Positions 21,401-33,400 of a DNA stretch of 64,000 nt are shown here, piece by piece. The position numbers and the translations under genes were made by a program. The DNA lies in the NCBI RefSeq assembly GCF_014633365.1, contig NC_068344.1:15143669-15207668 (forward strand), given 5' to 3'. Each line of letters opens with the position of its first letter. Position 1 is the first letter of the stretch. Under the pieces are notes generated by a model. That model did no database searches, was not told where the DNA came from, and saw only the letters and a program-made list of their open reading frames with translations. This stretch comes from Diospyros lotus (lineage: Eukaryota > Streptophyta > Magnoliopsida > Ericales > Ebenaceae).

Positions 21401-24400
21401 TTTAGATGTCTTGTCTTATTTTTCTTTTTAATACTGCAACTATGGTCAAATAACCATTTCAAATGTGTGAAAAGCTATAATAGTTTTTCAAATTCATACA
21501 ATAGGGCCAATCACCCTATATATACACGCAGAGATTTACAAAGTAGGAGAGATTACAATAAGGAAATTATAAGGAAAGGAAACATAATCAAATCTATACA
21601 AAAAAGTCAAACAATAAACATGGAAAGATTCCACAACCAATCTCACAATCACAGGAGATTAATTGGGATGAATCTTGCTCGATTGATTCTTCAACAAAAT
21701 GTAAACCAATAATTACCCAGAAGTTCTCTTGTCAAGAAAGGCCTTAAGGAATTACAATTATTATTTGAGTGCTAGCTGTGATAGAATCATCTTACAAGTA
21801 AATTGAATGTAGAAATTATTGTTGTTGAATTGTTAACCACTGTTTGATCTAAAAGCTTAAACTATTAGAGGGTTAACTTAATTTTTTATACTATTATTTT
21901 ACTCTCAACACGCCCCCTCACTTGTAGCCAAGCTTCACTAATAACTGGTCTAACCATGTGCAATAATTTAAATATTGGCTTACAGTGAGGTTTGAACTGA
22001 GGACTTTTGTTAGCTTTGATATCATGATGAATTGTTAGCCACCATCTGATCTAAAAGATTAACCTTTTAGATAGTAGGATAACTTTATTTTTTATACTAT
22101 TATTTTACTCTCAGCTGTTGTATCACACAAATGGGTGATCTAAAGCCTCCAATTATTTGGGTTGTATCATTTTGTTTAATTTTTTTTTTTGTTTGATATG
22201 AGTTTATGAGCCTTACAAAAGATATGGCCACAAAATAGAAATGATTGGCGAGTTAGAATTTGTGTATCCAACCGCACCTAGTGAGTTTAAATCTTGGCTT
22301 TGTTGTTTTATTTTATTTATATTTTTAGTTATGAGCTAGACTGAGCTGTAGATTCTAATATACATTTGTTTACTTACCTTCAGGACTGTTTCAATTGGAT
22401 CACAAATTTATTTCAACAGAAAAAACATTATACGTATGTTGCAGATTTCTTGGCACCCTTATAGTGACACTCATCTGGGAGTCCTTTCTTCTGATTCAGT
22501 TTTCAGGTAACATATTCCTCTTTGATAATTGTTTGGTATGGTGCTGGACTATGTTGCTGAAATATTGCACAATGCAGAAGGCTTTGGCATGGAATGCACA
22601 CTACACTCTATTGTTGCTGGTTCTTGCAGAGAATATATATAGAAGTATCCTCATTTTCATTGTTGGGGCCTGTTAGGGCAGGGGGTGGAATGGTGGACAT
22701 AAGCCACATTATGGGCATGTGTTGATCTCTGAATTAATTTATGTTTAAGTTTGATCACTTTTTCTTTTTCATAGAAAAGGAGCTGTAATTTAGTTGCAGA
22801 CAAATATTTTGTCTGTATGAAGTCATCTTTCTTCAGCTTTTCAAGATGTTATTTGACGGATTATATTAATACTTTTAGAATTGACAAACAGATAGTCTCA
22901 TGCATTTTTTTTTGGCCTTTAAGCATGCCAAAATCACCTCTGTCCAACACACATTTTATACAGGTATTAGATACTTTATGGACATGATGAACATACATTG
23001 AACATGTTAAGTGTACAAAAGCAACAAAAATAATCAAAGCCTTTATCCCACTAGATGGGTTGGTTACGTGAACTTTAGCTCTCCTTCCATCTCTATTCGT
23101 GGCCATATAAGACTATTATAATCTGTGTCATGTTTAAGGGTTTTTTCAATAAGTTTTCATTGGTCTTCCTCTACCTCTTTTGTTACAAACTTCTTCTATT
23201 TCATCCTTGCCTCACAAGTGTGCCTATTAGTCTTCTTCTTATGAGTCCAAATCATCTTAATTGTCTTGTGCATCTTTATTTTAAGGGTAAATTCCATGTG
23301 ACACCCCTGAGGCCTGGTGAAAATTGATAGATGGTGAAATTTACCATTTTACCCCTATTTTTGAACTCTCTCCCCTCCTCTCCCTTTCTCACATGCTGAT
23401 GGTTCGGTGATGGCCAAAGGTTCAGCCATTGCTGAACCAATGGGGTTTTGTATAGAACCTCATCGTAGTGTCAGCTGGAAGTGAGAGAGAAAGAGGGGGG
23501 AGGGAAGGAGAGGAGAGGAGAGGAGAGAAATAGGAAGGGAATTTCATGGTAGTGGCAAGTCTCTCTCTCTCACCTCATTGTCATTGGGGTTTCTGTCAAC
23601 CCTATTGCCGACAAAGCCTCTCTCCCCCCCCCCCCCCCCCCGGTGCCACCCTTTCTCTTCTATTTCTTTTCATGGAGGAGTTAGATCTAGGTTCCTCTCA
23701 AAGGAACCTAGACGAACCCAGATGCTGGGTTCCTTTGAGAGGAACCAGCAACCTAGTTCCTTTAGTGGCTATGGCCATGGTGGTGGCCAACCACCACTAG
23801 TGATTTCTTCAAATTTTTTTTTGTAATTATTGAGAGAGAGAGAGAGAGAGAGAGCATTTTAGTTAACGGCTGTTTCTTGACAACAAGGGGAAAGTGTTGC
23901 ATGTTCAATAAGTAAGGGAGGTCTCTATTACTTTTGAAAACATAGGGTTAGTTTGTGCCTTTTCCCTAAACCTTACCAATACTGCTTGGAATTTACCTAA
24001 TTTTTAATAAGTGCTATGCTAACCTTATTACTTATCATCTCGTTTTTGATTCTATATTTTCTTGTATGATTGCAGATTCATTCAAACATCATCATCTTAG
24101 TTATGTTCATATTTTCACATAGTAGTACTTAACTATCCAACATTTGGATTCACATAAGAAAGATGGTGATGATCTACAACAACAACAACGACAACAACAT
24201 ATCCAGCCTTTATCCCACTATGTGGGGTTGGCTACATGATTTCTAGACTTCTATATAGGTTACGCCCCAACAGATAGTTTGTCTAGAATTCATATTTGGA
24301 TCGGACTAGGTTTTATGCTGGCTGTCGGCTACCTAACGCAGTCCTCCTTTATCCGGGATTGGGATCGGTAGTGGATAACATCCCATAGCAGAGTAATGAT

Positions 24401-27400
24401 GAAATGAAGTTTCAACACCATCTTCATATGGAGAAGTTTCATGAGATGGTGGTGAATGAAGATAATTCATATAGTTGTGTTCCATCACTTAGTTGATATG
24501 GTGAAACGAACAAGTACAATATGGAAACACAACAGATAGATAGTGATGATCATATGAACAAATATTTTGGGAAACAATATTTTAGGTATAAAAATAAAAT
24601 TAATGATTTCTTTTATTTCCTAGAATTCTAATTAGATTGGGATCACTTTATAATCTTAATTAGATTGAGTCAAGGAATCCTAGTTAGAATAGGTTTTTAT
24701 GTACTAATTGTCTGTTAATAATCTTTTAGTGATGTATTGTAGAAGAGACTTTGATGAATAATATTGACTATTGATTTTGGTTTTGAGTAATGGGATTACT
24801 CTTGTTTCCTTGGTTTTGGTTTTGCATCAATTATTATCAGAGCCAAAATTCTTGAATTGATTTCCGAGATTTTCTAAAATCTTCTGGAAAATTTTAGAAA
24901 ATCAAGTCTTTCCATCGCTGATTCATAGCCACTCGTTCCAGCACACACAATCTGCACTGTTGAAGTTCTTCAAGGTTTCAGCAAACTGCACCATCATCTT
25001 TCTGCCATTGAAGCCATCACCTAAAGCCAACAACAGCAGCCTTCTGCCCTTAGCAGAGCCCTTGCCAGAGAAGTTGGAACCCTAGGCAAAAACCTTGCTA
25101 GAATCCTCACAGCCTCCAATTATCATCAATGAGGCCCACTTTACGCTTGTCTGCCATGGTCATAAGTCCTTTGCTACTGCAGCACCTTGCTGTGATCTCA
25201 TTGAAAGCTCACAACATCACGGCCTTCATTGCCTATTCACCCAACTGTAAGCCTTTTCTCCTCGACCTAATTTCATAACCCAATTTCAGACTCCTAACCC
25301 AACTTGAACACCCATTACCTACTTACTTGTAGAATCGCAAATGAGTCAAGCCGTTCAAGAGTGGCTTAGTGTTTGGCTTGATAAAAACTCGTTCGTTAAA
25401 GTAAACGAGTTGAGGTTGAGCTCAGTAAAGCTCAGCTCATTAGCTTGCGAGTTGGCTTGATTAAAGGCTTGCGAGCAAGCTCAATTAAAAGTTCACGAAT
25501 AGTTCATGAATATATTCATTTATAAATACATTAATAAATTTATTCATAATTTTATAAAAATATTATTTAACATAAATTTATCAAACTTTAAATTATTATA
25601 ATAATATCATTAAATTTTGTTGAGTTTGATTTTGATAATGTTTTGACGATGAGAAACTAAATGCAAAATTTTAATACACTTTCTCCATTACAATGTGTTG
25701 ATAATAAAATATGTTGTTACTTGAAGATTAATCAATTAATACCTAATTTACTGTTGGGATTTGTTGATTATCAGGTTTGATTTAAAGTTATATTTATTGA
25801 TTATTTTCATGCCAGATTATCAGTTTTTTTTTTTTTTTAAATATGATTCCGACAAATTTGAACTCGAGCCCATGCTCGGGCTTGCCAAACGCTTGTCGAG
25901 CCCGAGCTCGCGCTAACCTAGGGAGCTCGAGCTTGAGCCTGTGTTGGGCTTGAGCTCGAGCTGAGCTTTCAAGCTTGAGTTGAGCTGGAGCTCGAGCTTG
26001 AGCCTGAGCTCAGGCTTGCTGAGTTGAGCCTAAGCTCAGCAAAGCTCGCTCGGCTCAGTTCGATTACAACCCTACTTACTTGGACCCAGATCTTCCTTGA
26101 AAACTAGCAACTTCCCAACTTGCTCACATTGATCCTTGCTAAAAGCACTAGGACCAAGCCCAAGCACCAGTAGTCTCTAGTAAAAAACATGTACATCTTA
26201 TAGCTCCTAAGGCATTTGAAAAGTATTGTCAAGAAAGTGGATATGGGTTAGCCATCATAAACTTTTAAGTTCTATGAGAGTGATTGAGAGAGAAAACTTG
26301 AGAGATTAGCCTCTCAATTCTATTATTTATAGGCTAATTACAATCAATGATGCAACTAATCATGGAGATAATTACAGAACATGGGGATAATTACAGCCTA
26401 GCTAATTATCCTAATTATCAGCTAATCATCAGTTGACTATATACACATTCTATACATGGAAGAGAATAAATCTCACACTCCCCCTCAAGTTGGAACATAT
26501 ATATCATATGCGCTTATTATTACAAATATGGTTTACTTGAGGACCCTTAAGTGACTTTGTGAAGGCATCTGCTAACTGATCGTTGGAGTTGACAAATTCA
26601 GTGACAATAACACCTTCAGCTAGTTTTTCTCTGATAAAGTGACAATTAATTTCAATATGCTTGGTTCTTTCATGAAATATTAGTGGTGTTGCCAAAATAC
26701 AACAATGGATTTGTAACGTGAGAAAGTTTGTCTTGATGTTTGCGTGCAAAGGATAATCAGGAGGCCCTGAGAGATGATAGATTGCTAATGCTGATGAATG
26801 GTTGCTTGTTGATGAACGGGGGGGCCTAAAATAACTGAGAGGCCTCAAAGAATCGAGAGAGCTCAAAGAACCGAGAGGTCTCAAAGAATTGAGAGGTCTT
26901 TAAGAATCGAGTGCTCTTCTAGAACCGAGTGAGCTTCAAGAATCGAGTGATCTTCAAGAACTAATTAACCTTGAAGAACCGAGAGACCTTGGAGAATTGG
27001 GAAATCTGCCAAAACAAACAATCGGTGAGAGGCGCGGGAGACCTGCACAAACCCTCCAATGAGTCAGTCTTTGAGTACTTGAGTGCAAAAGTAGACTGTT
27101 CAAGTATCAGCAACGTTAAAATCATGAGTTGACTCGTGCGATTTTACAAGTCACCAGGTATAAAGTGAGTCAACTCGCTTGTAGGATTGGTTATGTGGCA
27201 AAATCGCAACTCGCGAGTTTAGGGCATAAACTCGGTAAACGTCTGAGTTTACTGAGTTCATGTTTGGCCTAATTTCTAGGTTGGAGAAGGAAATATTTTC
27301 GTCTCTAACCAACATATATATATATATATATAACGCTGTTTTGTATCTTTTCTCCTTTTGCAAACCCTAATTGCCCGCTAAACCCCTACAATCGACACTC

Positions 27401-30400
27401 CTTATTCGTTCGTTCACAGGTTCACCTAAACAATTGGTCTGTTTCTTTGTTTAGTGGCGCTTCTTGTGTGTAATTGCTCTGTAAGTGTCACTGCTCTGTT
27501 TCTTCTTTGTGCGATTGCTTTGTCACACTGCTCTGTTTCTTCTTTGTTCGTGTGATTGCTCTATATGTGCGATTGCTCACTACGACAAGCCTCAGAGGCA
27601 TGTGCGATTGCTGTGTGTGTTGTGCTGAGCTATGTATTGCGTCTGAAGTCCGATTGCTGTGTGTGTTGTGATGAGTAAGTGATACGTATATATTATGTAT
27701 TTTTGGGTGCATACATATATATATTATGTATTTTTGGGTGCATATTCTGTGCAATTTTGCATACGTTTTGTGCATATATTATGTATTTTTGGGTGCATAT
27801 TTTGTGCATACATTTTTGTGAATATATTATGTATTTTTGAGGAGTAGAAAGTTGAATGGAAAAAAACAGGTTGCTCAATTATCTGCTAATGATTTATTTT
27901 AGTTTGTATTTTGTGCTTGTAATGATATGCTACAGAAGTCTGATAATGTTTGTTGTTTTTATGATTTAGTATTTTTATTTATATTTAAGAACAATGTTTG
28001 TTGATAATGATGGTAATGTTTGTTGTTTGGAATTTTGATTATGGATGGATGAATGATGGATTGATGATAAATGATGGACTTAATATTTAAAAATATCATA
28101 TTATTAGTATTTTTGAAATTGATAGATGAAATAATTTTGAAATAAATACATGTATTTCATTTATAATAAGGATAATGTTATTATAAACATATATTTATTT
28201 AAATTAAAGGGTATTTTTAATTATCTATAAAATCTTATGATTTTACGATCCGATTTCATGGATCCTCTTACGATTCCACTTAAAATCTCAATTTTAACAA
28301 CCTTGGGTATCAGAGTGAGCATACCTGAATGAGGAGGCGAGCCTTCTATTTATAAAGGAAAGGAGTATGGGGTAATCTTAATTAATCCAGAATTAGGATT
28401 CTTTATAGATAACGCTTATCTCGATTATCCCTAGTCTCGCTGAGACTAGGATTGCTAGGGATGGTGTATATTTCTAATGGATGACGCTTATCGTGAAATT
28501 TCTTATGGAGGGTTCTTATCTCAATTATTCCAAAGTCCTTGTGGGATTAGGACTCTTAATGGTCTGCTGCTTATCTTCTCGGAATATTCGGATTTGAGGA
28601 ATGCCCCGGGAGGGTCCGTTGGCTTCGTGGGAAGCTCCCGGGGGTTGAAGGATCACATATTGCTGCGAGGATACTAAGAATTGAGAGGCCTCTCGACCAT
28701 AACCAAAAGGCCACTCGGTTCAACTCTTGGCTCTTCTTCACATGCTTTTGTATTTTCCTAGGAGGGTTTGTTGGCTTCAAGGGAGGCTCTCGAGGTTCGA
28801 GGAATTTTTAGGTTGCGTGAACTTAACAAGAATCGGGAGGCCTCTCGGCCATAACCGAGAGGCCACTTGGATCACTCTTGGCCTCCTTTGTCATGCCTTT
28901 GTATTTTTTCCCAAGAGGGTTTGTTGATTTCGAGGGAGGTTCTCGGGGATTGAAGGGCTCCTTGTGGCCATGGGACATGCCACCACTTGATGCTTTTCAC
29001 TCTTTACTTTTTTCACGTTGGCTCTTTGGGTTGTCTTTTTGGGTGTATTTGACCCATATCTGTGGATCTGACCCATATCTTTTTTCTCTGATATTTGTTG
29101 GGTATATCAACTGGATTTGAGGCGGAGTGTAGCCTAATTGTCACACACAAGTTTCATGGGAGACACTCCACATAACTTTAGTTCTTGAAGAAGTTGCCTG
29201 AGTCATATAAGCTCACATGTCGCATTAGCCATGGTTGCTTTGGCACTTGACCTTGTTACCATATTCTGCTTTTTGCTTTTCCAAGAAACCAAATTACCTC
29301 CAATCAGAACACAGTACCCTGAAGTAGATCTCCGATTAGAGGGAAATCTTGCCTAGTCATCATTTGAATAGCACCAAATCTCTTATTGTCCTATATCCTC
29401 ATAGAGCAATCTTTTCCCTAGTGCACTCTTGATATACTTCAGAATACGGAGAACAACATCCCAGTGAGAGTCGCATGGGGAGTTGAGAAATTGACTGACT
29501 ACACTCACAACGAAAGAGATGTCTGGTCTTGTTATTGTGAGATAATTCAGCTTTCCCACCAATTTTTGACATCTCCCAGTGTCTGACAATGGCTCCCCTT
29601 GACTTGGTAGGAGTTTGATGTTAGGATCTATTGGAGTGTCAACTGGTTTGGAATCTAATAGACCAGTTTCTTCCAAGATATCCAATGCATACTTTCTCTG
29701 TGATATAGAAATACTCTCTCTTGACTGAGCCACCTCAATACCCAAGAAGTATCTAAGCTACCCCATATCTTTTATCTGAAAATGTTTGAATAAGTGTTCC
29801 TTTAGCTGTTGTATGCCTACCTGATCACTCCCAATGATGACAATGTTGTCTACATAAACCACGAGGTAGATGTATTGTTGCAATGGTGAGTGTTGATAAA
29901 AAACAGAGTGATCGACTTCACTCCAGGTCATTTCAAAGGCTTAAACCACAGTACTAAACCGGCCAAACTATGCTCGTGGAGATTGTTTCAATCCATAGAG
30001 TGGCTTATGGAGTATGCAAACTAACCCAGACTCTCTCTGAGCAACAAACCCAGGTGATTGCTCCATGTATACTTCTTCCTGTAAGTCACCATGATGAAAC
30101 ACTTTTTTATTATCAAGTTGGAGTGACCAATGATGCATAGTAACCAGAGAAAGGAATAGACAAACAGAGGCCATCTTGGCCATTGAAGAGAAGGTATCAC
30201 TGTAATCCAGCTCGTAGATTTGAGTATACCCTTTAGCGACTAAACGCGCTTTGAGGCAATCAATGGTTCCATCAGGGCCAATCTTGGGAGTAAAAATCGA
30301 TCGAGACCCAATGGTCGTCTTTCGTGAGGGACGAGGTCCCACGTTGTATTAGAGTGCAAGGCTTCCATCTTATCAAGCATAGCCTGGTGCCAACCAAGAT

Positions 30401-33400
30401 GGGATAGAGCTTCACCTGTATCTTTAGGAATAGGGACAAAAGAAAGACTTGAAGCAAAGGCACAATAGGTAGGTGATAGGTAGTCATATTTCAAAAATGA
30501 TAAATAGGCTAAGGATTGAGAGTAGACTGTTTGCCTTTGCGTTGGGCAATAAGGAGACTATCTGTGTCCAGATCCATGGGATGAGGGACGTCTGGCTGAG
30601 AGAGTGAGTTGGCATGGGTCGGTGCAATTGGTGGCCTGGCATCGATAGCAGGGCGAGGACGACGATGATGATGGTAACTGAGAAGAGGAGGATAGGTGGA
30701 AGAAGAGACAAGCGAATCCTCTAAAGACAAGGAAGGAGAATAAAAGGGAATGAGTAAAACTTGATCAATGCATTGTGAGTTGGGTTGAGCAACTGGAAAG
30801 AAGGACTGATGTTCAAAGAAAGTGACATCAGTAGACATGATGTATTTGAGAATAACATTTGTAGCCCTTCTGTAACTAAGAACAGCCCAAGAAAATGCAT
30901 TTAAGAGCCTTAGCAACAAGCTTGTCTTGTCTAGGAGAGAGACAATGCACAAAACAAACACAACCATAGGCACGAAGGGGAAGGAAAGAAAGCGGTTAAG
31001 TAGGAAACATAATACGATGAATGATTTGATCCTGCAAAACATAAGAGGGCATGCGATTAATAAGATAATAGTAAGAATTGCGTCACCCCAGAATTGAGGA
31101 GGAAGATTAGCATGCAATAATAGAGTTTGAGCAATCTCAATCAAATGACGATTTTTCCTTTCAGCTGCACCATTCTATTATGGAGTATATGGATAAGAAG
31201 ATTGGTGTAAAATGCCTTGAGTTTCCATAAATGTTGTAAATTGCGAGGAGAAATATTTTGGAGCATTATGGAACAAATGGTTTTGCCAAACTAAGTCTTT
31301 ATTTCAGCACAAAATGTTTGAAATATGGAAAACAATTTTGAATGACTTTTCAATAAGAAGAGCCAAGTACAATGAGAATAGTCGTCAACAAAGTAAGAAA
31401 AACCCAAAGTAGATTGAACTTGACTAGGACCCCATACATCCATGTGAATAAGAGAGAAAGGGGACTCAGCTTTATTGGAGACGTGACGGGGAAAATGACT
31501 ACGAGGGTGCTTTCCACGTTAATAGGACTCATAATTGAAAACAGATAAAGAGGATAAACTTGGAACCAATTTCTTGAGTTTAGAGAGACTCGGGTGACCA
31601 AGGTGATGATGGAGGAGCTGAGAGGTGATACTGGTGCAAGCTACCGATGAACTAGGCGCAATCAGATGGTAGTGACCCACTCTTGCCCGATACCAATTGT
31701 CCGCCCCATCCCTTGGTCCTGTACACAAACAGAGTTAGGAGTGAAGGTGACTAACCAGTTAGTTTTAGTGAGCTGACTTAACTAAAATTAAATTAAAAGG
31801 ACTACTAGAGACATATAAAACATAATTTAAGGATAAAGACGAGGTGGGTGTGGTTTGGCCTATCCCTTTAACTGTAGTTTTGGTGCCATCAGCCAAGGTA
31901 ACATTGGACAAGGTATTAGAATAGGTAAGGAGGAAAAAAGTTCATTACCACACATATGGTCAGTAGCGTCAGAATCTATAATCCGAGAACCAAGAGATGG
32001 GCCTTTAACAACGCAAGCAATAGGATTACCAGAGTGAGGCTACTGTGTGGCCTGGAATTTCAAGAAAGCATCATACACAGTTGCACACATAGGTATCAAC
32101 TGTGAACCCAGTGGAGACAGGGCAGGTGTAGGATCACTCTAAAACACATTAGCTGCACTGGTAGATGATGCAAGCGGAGTAGCTGGTCGACCATGTTTCT
32201 TCTAGCTTTTTTCCTCGAGATGACCCATTTTCTTGCAAAATGGTACACTGTGGACTTGGGCTACTATTATTACGTCCTTTGTTCCCTCCTAAGTTGGAGG
32301 CTTGAGATACAAGAGCCGAAGATTTGGTTGGAGGAACAACAGTAGAGGAAGAGGACACCATGCACACTTGACATGTTCAGCAACCTTTTAAAAGAGTCCT
32401 TCATGGTAGGATTAGTGGAGCTGGTCAGGATTTGATACTTGATGGCGTCAAATTCCTGTTTCAGTCCAGAGAGAGCAATACCCATGAAAAACTTCCCTTT
32501 TTTGGCAATCTGTTCAGTGAGGGTCGTAGTAAGAGGAAGAAGAGTATCAAATTCTTGCATGAGTGTGCAATCCTGCCCTAGATAAGATTCTATGGATGTC
32601 TCTTACTTGAGATTCTTGATATTGGAGACCACAATATACAAGCGTTGGATATCATTTGTATAGCACGCTTCGGCTTCCTTTCGTATGTTAACACAAGTTT
32701 CAAATGGGCAAAAGAGTTGCAAGATTGATGGATCAATGGACTGCCATAGGATACTGCATAACTGGACATCAACTTGTTCCCATCTAGCCTGGTTGGTTGC
32801 CGACACACTTTCAACCTTTGTGGTAAGATAATCAGTTTGGCCTTGTCATTTGAACCACATTTTGACATAGACTGCCTATGAGAAATAGTTGATAGACCCT
32901 ATCAACTTAATAGTGGTGATGTTGGGTATCTTGAGATTAGAGACAACAAAGGTTTGAGAGGCAACAGAGGCATCAGATGTTAAAACGGAAGTACCAGAGA
33001 CAGAGATGGTGTCATTGAGGTTAGACATGGCAAGGGTTTTGACAAAGGAGATGGGCTTAGAGGGTGTCGGAGGTCCGATCTGGAGTGGTCAGAGGCGAGA
33101 CAACAACAGATGCGCCGATGCGTGGAGGCGGAAGCAGTCTGTGTGCGGTGGTGCATGGCTTTGCAGATGGCCGCACAACATTAGGGGTCAGCCGATTTGG
33201 AGATTTCGAGGATGATGGTATGGTTGGTTTTTTGAAATAACACCGATCAACGTGCTAATAGGTTTGGCCGGTTGTAGTCAGTAGAAAAATTAGGGTTTGA
33301 TTTCATTAGAAATAGACACATAAGGGGATTTTTAGGGTTTTCTCAACATAGGCTCTGATACCATGTGAGAGTGATTGTGAGAGAAAACTTGAAAGATTAG

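Larger units (their letters stand above)
26713..29120. repeat. LTR-like repeat inserted in element D RNase H
   Basis: The sequence between the two halves of the RNase H of element D is foreign to copia. It has a TATA-like box (tctatttataaagg, near 28347), a short-unit minisatellite at 26835-26985 (aaagaaYcgagaggYctc-type units of about 20 bp), and a tandem repeat of about 154 bp from 28676 (aagaattgagaggcc) to 28985. These features suggest a solo LTR of about 1.2 kb, itself split by an hAT element. The ends are uncertain by tens of bases; ggattt occurs at both junctions. Confidence 0.45.
26504..33020 (-). pseudogene. Element D copia polyprotein remnants
   Basis: On the minus strand, gag is at 33020-32140. 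The protease is near 32010-31960, where the motif reads [11 protein letters not shown] instead of DSGA. The GAG-pre-integrase is at 31728-31519 ([17 protein letters not shown]). The integrase spans 31500-30500, the reverse transcriptase 30342-29968 ([31 protein letters not shown]), and the connection 29745-29383 ([28 protein letters not shown]). RNase H is split: LPMKLVCDN near 29150 and [19 protein letters not shown] near 26660, with about 2.4 kb of other repeats between. Stops and frameshifts occur throughout. Confidence 0.85.

Noticed and set aside
27474..27878. Small Cys- or Ile/His-rich proteins
   Set aside because: The frames come from tandem repeats inside the hAT element on both strands.
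26835..28985. CRISPR-like array
   Set aside because: Repeats are diverged, spacers are not unique or even in length, and the host is a plant; it is minisatellite within a transposon.
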